Shown here: positions 44,464 through 52,067 of the stretch, piece after piece
Layout of the letters: the number at the start of each line of letters is the position of its first letter
Position numbering within the stretch: the stretch's first letter is position 1
Origin: Conexivisphaera sp049976725
GTDB lineage: Archaea > Thermoproteota > Nitrososphaeria > Conexivisphaerales > Conexivisphaeraceae
DNA: 64,000 nucleotides
Direction: 5' to 3'
Assembly: GCA_049976725.1 (NCBI GenBank)
Contig: JBMFHR010000004.1
Span: 1-64,000 of the forward strand
Notes under the pieces: generated by a model
What the model saw: only the letters and a program-made list of their open reading frames with translations
Told to the model about the DNA's origin: nothing
Databases searched by the model: none
Program-made: the position numbers and the translations under genes

Positions 44464-44518
44464 GTCTGGCTCGGAGATCCCGAGCTGTTTATATCGAACC
44501 CTCGGGGCACTCGATGGA

Positions 44519-45808
44519 GTGCGCTGGTCGGCGCGGGAGCTCCTGGAGGCCGCGCTGAGGGCGGCGCGGCGCTCCAGATATTTGGACGTGGCCGTGACCT
44601 CCGTGAGGACGATCAGGGCCGAGGACGCGGAGGGATCGGAGGAGCTCGTCGAGAACAGGGAGGAGCACCTGACGGTCAGGGCGCTCGCGGTGGGGTACGC
44701 GGCCGCGTCCTCCACGGACGTAGGGCCCGAGGCGGCGACCAGGCTGGCCGAGAGCGCCGAGAGGAGGGCGGTGGCCGCGAGCAGGAGGACTGGGCTGGCG
44801 CCCGTCGAGGCCTCCAGCGGCAGGAGGAGGGCCCTGTCGGGGCGCGCCGGAATGGAGGAGGCGGTGGCCGTCCTCAGGGAGCTGCAGTCGGCCTTGGGGG
44901 ACAGGGTCCCCGAGGGACGGCGCAGGCTGGGGTTCGTGCAGGCCTCAGTGGAGCGGTCCATCTCCACCTCCGAGGGGAGCGAGGTGGAGGAGGAGTCAAC
45001 CGTGAACATCATCAGGGTGGAGCTGGAGCTGCCGAACGGCGTCAGGGTCGAGAGGACGGCCGGGACCGGCGGACCCGTGACCGGGGACTTCATAGACGCC
45101 CTGGCGGAGTCCGCGATCGAGGAGGCCAGGCTGGCCATGAGGACGCCGGCGACCCTGTCGCCCCTGTACCGCGGGTCCCCGTTCACCGCGATCCTGGACC
45201 ACGAGGCGGCGGGCGCGCTGGCGGAGGCCGTAGCGGGCACCGGGTCCGACCGCAGGAGGATGTACGCGCTGGCGTCCTCGACGGCGGTCTCCGTGATCGA
45301 CGACCCGAGGATGCGGGGAGCGCCCGGGAGCCGGGAGTGGGACGACGAGGGTGTGCAGACGAGGCCCAAGGTGCTGCTGTCCCGGGGCGGGTACTCCGTC
45401 CTCGGGACGAGGCTGACGGCCGCCCACGAGGCCGACGTCGGCAACGCGTACGGGCTGCCAGGGTCCCCCAGGCCGGGGTGCTCGAACGTGTACGTGAAGC
45501 CGGGGGACTGGTCCGACGACGAGATACTAGAGGAGGCGGGCGAGGCCTTCCTGATCAGGGGCGTGGAGAGCCTCGAGGTGGACGAGCGCGGCATAGTGAC
45601 GCTGAGGCCCAGGGCGGCCTACCTGCGCAGGAGGGACGGGGAGCTGCTTCCGGTTGTGGGGATCTCGGTCCACGACAGCCTGGAGCGCATCCTGGCGCAC
45701 GTGAGGGGGGCCTCGCGGTACCTCTCGGTGGCGCCGGCGCTCGATGGGGGAGTGCCCCGGGGGAGGGGCGGGCCGCTGCTGCTCGTCGACTCGCTGAAGT
45801 TCTCGTGA
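44519..45808 (+). CDS. TldD/PmbA-family protein with altered metal motif
   Basis: 429 aa. The fold is recognisable from EHLTVRALAVGYAAASSTD, SPFTAILDHEAAGALAEAV, LASSTAVSVIDDPRM and VYVKPGDWSDDEILEEAG ... FLIRGVES. In TldD the zinc motif is HEAxGHxxE; here it is HEAAGALAE, so the second His is Ala and a canonical zinc site is missing. It may be the non-catalytic TldE-like partner, but no TldD neighbour is seen. GTG at 44519 lies 28 nt after TTTATATC (44488-44495). tRNA-Val follows on the other strand. Confidence 0.85.
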   Translation: MRWSARELLEAALRAARRSRYLDVAVTSVRTIRAEDAEGSEELVENREEHLTVRALAVGYAAASSTDVGPEAATRLAESAERRAVAASRRTGLAPVEASSGRRRALSGRAGMEEAVAVLRELQSALGDRVPEGRRRLGFVQASVERSISTSEGSEVEEESTVNIIRVELELPNGVRVERTAGTGGPVTGDFIDALAESAIEEARLAMRTPATLSPLYRGSPFTAILDHEAAGALAEAVAGTGSDRRRMYALASSTAVSVIDDPRMRGAPGSREWDDEGVQTRPKVLLSRGGYSVLGTRLTAAHEADVGNAYGLPGSPRPGCSNVYVKPGDWSDDEILEEAGEAFLIRGVESLEVDERGIVTLRPRAAYLRRRDGELLPVVGISVHDSLERILAHVRGASRYLSVAPALDGGVPRGRGGPLLLVDSLKFS

Positions 45809-45820
45809 GGCACGAGGAAG

Positions 45821-45893
45821 TGGGCCGGCCAGGATTCGAACCCGGGACCTCCGCCGTGTAAGGGCGGCGTCCTGACCGCTGGACCACCGGCCC
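45821..45893 (-). tRNA. tRNA-Val (UAC)
   Basis: The minus strand folds as a 73-nt cloverleaf: acceptor GGGCCGG/CCGGCCC with discriminator A; D arm GTCC-AGCGGTCA-GGAC; anticodon stem CCGCC/GGCGG with loop CTTACAC, anticodon UAC; T arm CCGGG-TTCGAAT-CCTGG. Reads valine codon GUA. No intron and no encoded CCA. A TATA-like CGTTTAATCC (45915-45924) is 26 nt before the 5' end. Confidence 0.96.
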
Positions 45894-45936
45894 GCCGCGC
45901 GAGCGGGTCACCCTGGATTAAACGTTTGCCGGCGGC

Positions 45937-46110
45937 CTACGCCTTCTTCGGCCCCAGCTCCCTGTTCTTGGGCCTGAGCGTGTCGCTCCTGCCGCAGCGC
46001 CTGCACCTGGTTGCCTTCCAGGAGTTCTTGGCACCGCACTTCATGCAGATCTTGACGTACAGGCGCCTCTGCATGGCTATGGCCCTCGCCTGGGGATCAG
46101 CGACCGGCAC
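45937..46110 (-). CDS. rpl40e: Large ribosomal subunit protein eL40
   Basis: 57 aa. The minus strand from GTG at 46110 reads VPVADPQARAIAMQRRLYVK, a zinc ribbon ICMKCGAKN and CRRCGRSD with four Cys, then RPKNRELGPKKA-stop. This is the complete archaeal L40e: basic and zinc-binding, part of the 50S subunit. The TATA AATAAATG (46132-46139) is exactly 26 nt upstream. tRNA-Val follows downstream on the same strand with its own box. Confidence 0.93.
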   Translation of the reverse strand: MPVADPQARAIAMQRRLYVKICMKCGAKNSWKATRCRRCGRSDTLRPKNRELGPKKA

Positions 46111-46129
46111 GGTGGCGCCCCAGGCCCCG

Positions 46130-46141
46130 ACATTTATTAGC
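46130..46141. promoter_or_regulatory. Shared TATA box for eL40 (minus) and candidate ncRNA (plus)
   Basis: ACATTTATTAGC, centre about 46136. It lies 26 nt from the eL40 GTG (46110) in one direction and 26-27 nt from the first paired base of the RNA at 46163 in the other. Confidence 0.5.
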
Positions 46142-46162
46142 GTTTCCCACGGCCACGGTATT

Positions 46163-46291
46163 GGTCAGGTAAGGGCATCTCCCATCGACGGCGGCGCGGA
46201 TCGCCTCCGCTGGCTTTCCGATCGGACCAGCGAGCGTGGGGCCGTGGGGGCGGTCCGCCCCCAAACCTTCACTCGAGGTCCTTATCTGACC
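46163..46291 (+). ncRNA. Candidate structured non-coding RNA, 129 nt, family unknown
   Basis: The 5' and 3' ends pair over 12 bp with one G-U: GGTCAGGTAAGG (46163-46174) with CCTTATCTGACC (46280-46291). Inside: ATCTC (46177-46181) pairs with GAGGT (46275-46279); ACGGC (46188-46192) with GCCGT (46241-46245); hairpin GCGGA-TCGCC-TCCGC (46196-46210) or the competing GCTGG...CCAGC stem with inner TCCG-AT-CGGA (46209-46231); and a 7-bp hairpin GGGGGCG-GTC-CGCCCCC (46246-46262). A TATA-like box is 26 nt upstream and no ORF is convincing. It lacks the conserved motifs of 5S rRNA, RNase P RNA, SRP RNA and tRNA. The downstream gene has a separate promoter, so this is probably an independent RNA. Confidence 0.5.
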
Positions 46292-46355
46292 GGCATCGCC
46301 ACGCATGTACACCGAGTACATATGGCATAAAAAGGGAGGGCGGCGCGAATGCCGC

Positions 46356-47258
46356 ATGCTAAACGTGGACGAAGCGCTGGCGCGCAGGATAGTGGAGGCC
46401 GCGGAGGCGAGGGGCATGAGTCCGGCTCAGTACGTCTCGTACCTGATGGAGAGATCCGCCCCGCAGAGGAGGCTGGACCTGCTGCCGCTCAGGTACAAGG
46501 TCGAGATAGCGGCAACTGTGTCCAGGGCAGCGCTCGAGTCCCTGGGCAGGGTCGCCGTAGTCTGGAGTGGCGGCAAGGACAGCACGGTCGTGCTGCACCT
46601 GTTCAGGGAGGCATCCTCGGCCGTCGGCAGGGGCTTCGACGTGGTGTTCATAGATCACTTCATGCACTTCGAGGAGACGCTTGGGTTCGTGGAGAGGGTG
46701 GCGGCCGAGTGGAGCCTCAGGGTGATCTTCAAGGGCAATGAGCGGCTCAGGGGCTACAAGTATGGGGACGAGGTCAGCGTCGACGAGCTGGACAGGGAGG
46801 ACGCGGACGAGCTGCTGCGCATAGGCTACACCGCGCCCTCGTTCCGCTTCGCGCTGAACAACGTGGCGGCCAACCACCTGCTGAAGACTGTCCCGCTGAA
46901 GGAGTTCGTCAGGGACGGAGGCTACGAGGGGCTCGCGATAGGGATAAGGTGGGACGAGAACCCGGCCAGGGCCGGCGAGGTCTTCTTCAGCAGGAGGCCG
47001 GATCCCCCGCACCTCAGGGTGCACCCCATACTACCATTCACGGAGAGGGACGTCTGGGACTACACGCTGTCCAGGGGGCTGCCGGTGAACCCCCTGTACG
47101 AGAGGGGCTACAGGAGCATCGACGACAAGTACGAGACGAGGCCCTCCGGGGACAGGCCGGCCTGGGAGCAGGACCTCAGCGGCACCCCCGAGAGGGTCGG
47201 GAGGGCGCAGGACAAGGAGGGCATAATGGAGCTCCTGCGCCGCTACGGGTACATGTGA
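46356..47258 (+). CDS. PAPS reductase/CysD-like PP-loop protein
   Basis: 300 aa, ATP pyrophosphatase (PP-loop) family: VVWSGGKDSTVVLHLF (about residues 70-85), IDHFMHFEETLGF, GIRWDENPARAG, VHPILPFTERDVWDYTLSRGLPVNPLY and the C-terminal ERVGRAQDKEGIMELLRRYGYM, which resembles sulfate adenylyltransferase subunit 2 ends. Substrate may be (P)APS or another adenylated compound. The first 35 residues (DEALARRIVEAAEARGMSPAQYVSYLMERS) look like a ribbon-helix-helix-type extension. ATG at 46356 is 26 nt after GGCATAAAAAGG (46324-46335); the in-frame ATG at 46314 is upstream of the box. Followed after 9 nt by the sulfatase-like gene. Confidence 0.83.
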   Translation: MLNVDEALARRIVEAAEARGMSPAQYVSYLMERSAPQRRLDLLPLRYKVEIAATVSRAALESLGRVAVVWSGGKDSTVVLHLFREASSAVGRGFDVVFIDHFMHFEETLGFVERVAAEWSLRVIFKGNERLRGYKYGDEVSVDELDREDADELLRIGYTAPSFRFALNNVAANHLLKTVPLKEFVRDGGYEGLAIGIRWDENPARAGEVFFSRRPDPPHLRVHPILPFTERDVWDYTLSRGLPVNPLYERGYRSIDDKYETRPSGDRPAWEQDLSGTPERVGRAQDKEGIMELLRRYGYM

Positions 47259-47267
47259 GGCGGGAGC

Positions 47268-48566
47268 TTGCGCAGGCCGAACGTCGTGCTGGTGGTCGTG
47301 GACTCGCTGAGGGAGGACAGCTCCGGGGGACTGGAGGCCCTGCTGGACATGGGGTTCGTGAGGTACGAGAACGCGGTGGCGCCGGCGCCCTGGACCCTCC
47401 CGAGCCACGTGAGCATGTTCACGGGGCTCTATCCGAGCGCCCACGGCGTGCACGAGGAGTATTCGCTCCTGGACGGGGGGAGGCTCGACGAGGCCGCGGT
47501 GGCCGGCATGTCGAGGCTGGGCCACGGGCTCATCGGGGAACTCATGGAGGAGGGCTACGAGGCGCACTTCGTGACGGCGAACCTCTATATAACGCCGCAG
47601 TACGGGTTCACCAGGTACACCAGGCATCTGACGGCCTCGCCCTACCTTCCGGAGGCGCTGGACTGGGACGAGTTCTCGGGGATAAACGCGTCCTTCTGGC
47701 GCAACGGGAGGAACTACCTGAGGACAGCGCGCGAGTTCGTCCAGATGGGAAGGGGTGGCCTGCTCTGGCGCGCGGTGTTGAGGGCGGCGAGGCTGAGGAT
47801 TGGGGTGGGCCTGACGGACAAGGGGTCCGGTGCCATACTGAGGGCCCTCGGGGCGCTCGAGGCCCACGAGCCCTTCGTGCTCTTCGTGAACCTGATGGAG
47901 GCGCACGAGCCCTACACGCCGGGGGACCTCTCCGGCACGGTCAGCGCCGAGGCCGCTTTCGACGCGGTATTCCGCGGCGGACCCCCGAGGTCCGTCGTGG
48001 ACGCCTGGAGGAGGCACTATCCAGGACACGCCGGCTACGCCGCGAGGCGCGCCGTCGAAGTGGTCAGGGCGCTGGGGAGGCGCCTCGATGGGTCGATCAC
48101 GATCGTCACGTCGGATCACGGCCAGCTGCTCGGCGACGGCGGGATAGGGCACGGCTACTTCCTGGCGGACGGCGTCCTCAGGGTGCCGCTCTACGTCAGG
48201 TGGCCCAGCTGGATGAGGGCGCCGAGGCAGGTCGGGCGCTACGTGAGCCTGACCCAGGTGCCCTCCATGATCCGCGGCTCGATGGGGGCGGGCCTTCCGG
48301 GGGTGGGAACGAACGTCGCGCTGGCCGAGAGCTTCGGTCCCATATCGCTGCCTCCCGGGTGGAGGTCCAGGGTCACGCGCCGCGAGCTGCGGAGCGCCTT
48401 CAGCCACAGGATAAGGATATACGCGCGCGGAGGGACCGCCACGTACGATGCGGGCGCCGACGTCCTGGAGGAAGTGCGCGGCATGAGCCCGGGAGAGGCG
48501 AGGGAGATTGCCGGGGCGATCGCGGGCGACCTCGAGGGCGAGCCCGCGCAGATTCCCTCAGCCTGA
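47268..48566 (+). CDS. Sulfatase/alkaline phosphatase-superfamily hydrolase
   Basis: 432 aa. PNVVLVVVDSLRED holds the metal-binding Asp; the nucleophile region is APAPWTLPSHVSMFTGLYPSAHGVH, with Thr rather than the Cys/Ser of CxPSR that becomes formylglycine, so it is not a classical arylsulfatase; a phosphodiesterase or phosphotransferase activity is possible. MEAHEPYTPG and the second metal motif VTSDHGQLLGDGGIGHG follow. No signal peptide. TTG at 47268 with a GAGGCGGGAG-type ribosome-binding site after the PAPS-reductase-like stop. Confidence 0.85.
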   Translation: MRRPNVVLVVVDSLREDSSGGLEALLDMGFVRYENAVAPAPWTLPSHVSMFTGLYPSAHGVHEEYSLLDGGRLDEAAVAGMSRLGHGLIGELMEEGYEAHFVTANLYITPQYGFTRYTRHLTASPYLPEALDWDEFSGINASFWRNGRNYLRTAREFVQMGRGGLLWRAVLRAARLRIGVGLTDKGSGAILRALGALEAHEPFVLFVNLMEAHEPYTPGDLSGTVSAEAAFDAVFRGGPPRSVVDAWRRHYPGHAGYAARRAVEVVRALGRRLDGSITIVTSDHGQLLGDGGIGHGYFLADGVLRVPLYVRWPSWMRAPRQVGRYVSLTQVPSMIRGSMGAGLPGVGTNVALAESFGPISLPPGWRSRVTRRELRSAFSHRIRIYARGGTATYDAGADVLEEVRGMSPGEAREIAGAIAGDLEGEPAQIPSA

Positions 48567-49701
48567 GGGTGCCCGCGCGCAGGGCGCGCGGCGTCAGCGC
48601 GGACAGCACCAGGACCACCGCCAGGAAGGCGTCGAAGCCGATCCTGAAGCCGGCAGCCGCGATGAGCGCGGTGCCCAGCGATGAGGCGAGGAACTCGCCC
48701 GCGCCCGTGGTGGCGTTCAGGGTCGCGTACGACTCGACCTCGCTCCCCCTGGAGCCCTCGAAGGTGGCCGCGTATATGAGGGGCATCTGCAGCCCGTGCC
48801 CGATGCCTATGGCGGCCATGGCAGCGAAGTAGGCGGTCATGCCGCACGCCAGCGAGAGCGCGGCAATCCCGGCAGAGACGATGGCCACGGAGAAGTAAAG
48901 GGTGGACCTCCTGTCGAGATCCACCGAGGAAAGCAGAAGCCTGGACGCGAGGGACGCCGCCGAGGCCACCAGGACGCCCGCTATCGCGGCCGGCTCGCTG
49001 AGGCCCAGGGAGCTCATGGCGAAGACCTCGGCGTAGCCCGTCATGAGGGGCCATATGGCCGACGAGAGCACGTTTATCGACAGCATCCCGTGGAGCTCCT
49101 CCCTCATCAGGGGTCCCAGGATCCCCCTCAGGGTGTCCCCGGCGCCCCTCCTTTCCCACCGCACGGCGTCCCTGGGATACGCGGCGGCCAGCGCGAGGGA
49201 CATCGCGAAGGAGATGGGGGCGTACAGGCGGTAACGGGGGATCGAGGACGCCGCGAGCTGCATCAGCACGCCGACCATGAGGCCCGCGGATATCCCGGCC
49301 GTGTAGGACGCGGTCCCCCTGCCCCCGCCCGACACGAACGAGAAGGGCGCCAGGTACGTGCTGGCCACCGAGACCAGGAAGTAGAGCGCGACGAACGAGA
49401 CCACCGCGAGGCCGGCGCCCAGGGCGCCCAGCAGCGACACGGCCGGCATCAGCGCCAGGGACGCCAGGAGGAGCGAGCGCGACTTGGCGTAGGCCGCCGT
49501 GAGCGCCGCGAGGCCGCCGGAGATCCACAGCGCGAGGAGGGCCAGGCCGGCCAGCCTGGGACCCAGGAACGAGTGCTGCACGGCCAGGATCGGCAGTGAC
49601 ACCTGTAGCATGTAGCTGAACGCCCTCGTCAGTAGCCCGCCCGCGAAGAGCGCCCCTCCCCGCCCGCGAGCGACGGACGTCCGCGAGGCCAAGCGCCGCA
49701 C
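48400..49701 (-). CDS. Major facilitator superfamily transporter
   Basis: About 433 aa with some 11-12 hydrophobic helices, e.g. AGLALLALWISGGLAALTAA, SFVALYFLVSVASTYLAPF, STLYFSVAIVSAGIAALSLA and FDAFLAVVLVLSAL. It resembles MFS permeases but no substrate motif is clear. GTG at 49701 is 26 nt after the GATATCC box (49724-49730). The last membrane helix ends near 48600; after it about 55 residues rich in R, P and S run antisense through the end of the sulfatase-like gene before the stop at 48400, probably a non-functional tail. Confidence 0.8.
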   Translation of the reverse strand: MRRLASRTSVARGRGGALFAGGLLTRAFSYMLQVSLPILAVQHSFLGPRLAGLALLALWISGGLAALTAAYAKSRSLLLASLALMPAVSLLGALGAGLAVVSFVALYFLVSVASTYLAPFSFVSGGGRGTASYTAGISAGLMVGVLMQLAASSIPRYRLYAPISFAMSLALAAAYPRDAVRWERRGAGDTLRGILGPLMREELHGMLSINVLSSAIWPLMTGYAEVFAMSSLGLSEPAAIAGVLVASAASLASRLLLSSVDLDRRSTLYFSVAIVSAGIAALSLACGMTAYFAAMAAIGIGHGLQMPLIYAATFEGSRGSEVESYATLNATTGAGEFLASSLGTALIAAAGFRIGFDAFLAVVLVLSALTPRALRAGTLRLRESARARPRGRPRSPRQSPSPLPGSCRALPPGRRRPHRTWRSLRARISLSCG

Positions 49702-49755
49702 GGTAGGACTGGGTTGGTCGTAAGGATATCTCCGTCGGGGCCCGCGGGACCGCAA

Positions 49756-49801
49756 CGTATTTAAGGGGAGCCGACGTCCCCATGAGCCAAGGTGTGATGC
49801 C
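49756..49801 (+). promoter_or_regulatory. Alba promoter and leader with ribosome-binding site
   Basis: CGTATTTAAGG (49756-49766) is a strong TATA box; transcription should start near 49787, giving a 15-nt leader with a GGTGTGATG Shine-Dalgarno-like stretch (49791-49799) before the ATG. Unlike most genes here, alba appears to have a leader. Confidence 0.6.
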
Positions 49802-50095
49802 ATGTCCTCGCAGTCTCAACCCTCGAACGTGGTCCTGATCGGCAAGAAGCCGCCCATGAACTACGTCCTGGCCGTCCTCACGCTGTTCCAGAACGGCCAG
49901 GACAAGGTGGTGCTGAAGGCCAGGGGTATGGCCATCAGCAAGGCCGTCGACGTCTCCCAGATACTGAAGAACAGGTTCCTGAAGGACGTCGACGTCGCTG
50001 AGATACGGATAGGGACCGAGCAGGTCGAGAACCAGCAGACCGGCGGCAAGAGCAACGTGAGCAGCATAGAGATAGTGCTGCAGCGCAGCGCCTGA
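49802..50095 (+). CDS. alba: DNA/RNA-binding protein Alba
   Basis: 97 aa chromatin protein. VVLIGKKPPMNYVLAVLTLFQNG carries the DNA-contacting lysines (about 15-16, acetylated in Sulfolobus Alba), VLKARGMAISKAVDVSQILKNRFLKD is the core, and IGTEQVENQQTGGKSNVSSIEIVL the C-terminal hairpin. Length and sequence are typical. Expected to be very highly expressed, which fits its strong TATA box and ribosome-binding site. Confidence 0.97.
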   Translation: MSSQSQPSNVVLIGKKPPMNYVLAVLTLFQNGQDKVVLKARGMAISKAVDVSQILKNRFLKDVDVAEIRIGTEQVENQQTGGKSNVSSIEIVLQRSA

Positions 50096-50107
50096 GCTCG
50101 TGTGTTC

Positions 50108-50140
50108 GGCCGCGGGAACAGCGGCGCCGGTTCCGCGGCC
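50108..50140 (+). other. Strong hairpin downstream of alba
   Basis: GGCCGCGGGAAC (50108-50119) pairs with GTTCCGCGGCC (50130-50140): 11 bp with one bulged G and a 10-nt loop. It starts 12 nt after the alba stop. No T-run follows directly, so it may protect the mRNA 3' end rather than terminate; T-rich stretches occur about 30-60 nt later. Confidence 0.45.
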
Positions 50141-50269
50141 GGGGCCGGCTGATGTGCCGATCTTCGCTCCCATCTTTGACAGTATTTTGCCCACAGGCAG
50201 CGCATTCTCGGAAAATATTTATACTGGTCGTCCCGAGCTCCGATCAGCGAGAACTGGGTGATAAATTAG

Positions 50270-50803
50270 TTGAAGTTGCCCATATGCCTCGCCGACGCCA
50301 AGATCGGGGTCCTCTGTCCCAGGTGCGAGGCCCGCCTCGAGAAGGGCGAGATAACCAGCGTGGACGTGGAGGTCTCCTACATACTGGCGAAGGCGGCCAG
50401 GGAGATCCCGGTCCTCGACGGGATAACCCTGGTGAGGGCGCACGAGATGGAGGGCGACCTGGTGCTCGTGCTGGGCTCGGGCGACGCTAGGAAGCTGCTC
50501 TCGGACAGCAACGCCCTCAGGAAGCTGAAGGAGTACCTCGGCGACGAGAGGATCTGGATAACCGAGGAGGGCGACGACAGGAGGTTCGTCGAGTACTTGC
50601 TGCACCCGCTCCGCGTGCTGACGCTCAACACTGTCTGGCTCCCCGACGGCTCCAAGACCACGAGGATCCTGGTGGCGGGGAGGCCGGATCGCGGCTCGGG
50701 CGTGGACCTGAGCAAGGCGAAGAAGATTATTAAGGCCCTGAGGGGGCTCGACCTCGAGATCCAGTTTGAGAGACCCGCGATTAAGAAAAGGAACTTTTCT
50801 TGA
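50270..50803 (+). CDS. NusA-like KH-domain RNA-binding protein
   Basis: 177 aa. Starts LPICLADAKIGVLCPRCEARLEKGEITSVD, the Cys-containing lead of the archaeal NusA-related family, followed by a KH-like part (GDLVLVLGSGDARKLLSDSNALRKLKEYLG, IWITEEGDDRRFVEYLLHPLRVLTLNTVWLPDG). Probable role in transcription elongation or rRNA processing, by family. TTG at 50270 with GGGTGAT upstream; the TATA AAATATTTATAC (50213-50224) implies a leader of about 20 nt. It overlaps the start of aspS. Confidence 0.75.
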   Translation: MKLPICLADAKIGVLCPRCEARLEKGEITSVDVEVSYILAKAAREIPVLDGITLVRAHEMEGDLVLVLGSGDARKLLSDSNALRKLKEYLGDERIWITEEGDDRRFVEYLLHPLRVLTLNTVWLPDGSKTTRILVAGRPDRGSGVDLSKAKKIIKALRGLDLEIQFERPAIKKRNFS

Positions 50804-52067
50804 CGGCGTGACCCCCGAGATCGAGGGCAGGACCGTCGAGGTCACTGGGTGGGTGGAGGAGCAGAGGGATCTGGGGTCGCTCGTGTTCCAGGTGCTGCGC
50901 GACAGCAGGGGGTCGGCGCAGGTCGTCTACGACAGGTCGAGGCTCGGGGACGCGATGGAGGAGGTGCGCTCGACAACGCTGCAGAGCTACGTCTACGTCA
51001 GGGGGGAGGTGGTCAGGGGGAGGAGCCGCAGGTTCCCTGTCGAGATAAGGGCGGCTGAATACGAGGTGCTGGGGCCCGCCAGGCATCCGCTCCCGCTGGA
51101 TCCCTCGGGGGCGGTGCCGGCCGGGCTCGACGTGAGGCTGGACAACAGGCCGCTGGACCTGAGGAACCCGAGGACGGCGGCCATATTCTCCATACGCGCG
51201 AAGTTCCTGAGGGCTGCCAGGGAGTACCTGAGGGGAAGGGGATTCCTGGAGGTCAGCACGCCCAAGATAATAGGGTCGGCGGCCGAGGGCGGGGCCGACC
51301 TGTTCGAGCTGGAGTACTTCGGCAGGAAGGCGTACCTTGCCCAGAGCCCGCAGCTTTACAAGGAGCAGCTCACGATGAGCCTCGAGAGGGTGTTCGAGAT
51401 CGCGCTCTACTACAGGGCGGAGAAGTTCAACACGCAGAGGCACCTGAACGAGTTCACGAGCGTGGACGTGGAGGCAGCAATGTTCGACAAGCGGGACGCC
51501 ATGGAACTGCTCGAGGGTCTGGTCTCGGAGGCTGGCAACGCCGCCGTGGACGAGTCGGGGAGGGAGTACGAGGTCCTGGGGCGCGAGCCCCCGAGGGCGA
51601 GGGCCCCGTTCCCGGTGATAACGTACTCGCAGGCGCTGGAGGCGCTGAGGGCGAAGGGCCTCGAGCTGCCGTTCGGCGAGGACCTGGGCGGCGAGGCCCT
51701 GAGGCTGCTGGCCGAGGAGCACGGCGGCTACTACTTCATAACTGACTGGCCGCTGGACGCGAAGCCCTTCTACATCCAGCCAGGCGAGGGGGGACTGTCG
51801 GAGAGCTTCGACCTGATGTTCGGGCAGCTCGAGCTGGCGAGCGGCGGCGAGCGCATACACGACAGGCGGCTGCTCGAGGAGAGGCTCAGGGCGAAGGGGC
51901 TGGATCCGGAGGGCTTCAGGGAGCACCTGAAGTTCTACGACTGGGGAATGCCGCCGCACTCCGGGTGGGGCTTCGGGGCCGACAGGTACCTGATGGTGAT
52001 GACGGGCGTCGGCAACATCAGGGAGACGGTGCTGTACCCGAGGGATCCGACGAGGCTCACGCCGTGA
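50766..52067 (+). CDS. aspS: Aspartyl-tRNA synthetase, archaeal type
   Basis: 433 aa, class IIb. OB-fold anticodon-binding domain at the start (VEVTGWVEEQRDLGSLVFQVLRD), then motif 1 region RAAREYLRGRGFLEVSTPKI, motif 2 YYRAEKFNTQRHLNEFTSVDVEAAM, and motif 3 GWGFGADRYLMVMTGVGNIRE. Whether it also charges tRNA-Asn cannot be read from sequence alone. TTG at 50766 keeps TFLDGVTPEIEG, which aligns with the usual N-terminus; a GTG at 50808 after a GATTAAG box is the alternative. Overlaps the NusA-like gene by 38 nt. Confidence 0.95.
   Translation: MRDPRLRKGTFLDGVTPEIEGRTVEVTGWVEEQRDLGSLVFQVLRDSRGSAQVVYDRSRLGDAMEEVRSTTLQSYVYVRGEVVRGRSRRFPVEIRAAEYEVLGPARHPLPLDPSGAVPAGLDVRLDNRPLDLRNPRTAAIFSIRAKFLRAAREYLRGRGFLEVSTPKIIGSAAEGGADLFELEYFGRKAYLAQSPQLYKEQLTMSLERVFEIALYYRAEKFNTQRHLNEFTSVDVEAAMFDKRDAMELLEGLVSEAGNAAVDESGREYEVLGREPPRARAPFPVITYSQALEALRAKGLELPFGEDLGGEALRLLAEEHGGYYFITDWPLDAKPFYIQPGEGGLSESFDLMFGQLELASGGERIHDRRLLEERLRAKGLDPEGFREHLKFYDWGMPPHSGWGFGADRYLMVMTGVGNIRETVLYPRDPTRLTP

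Noticed and set aside
46163..46291. 5S rRNA
   Set aside because: Size, terminal stem and a GTGGGGCCGTGG stretch are suggestive, but the conserved loop sequences (GAAGTTAAG, CCGAAC) are missing.
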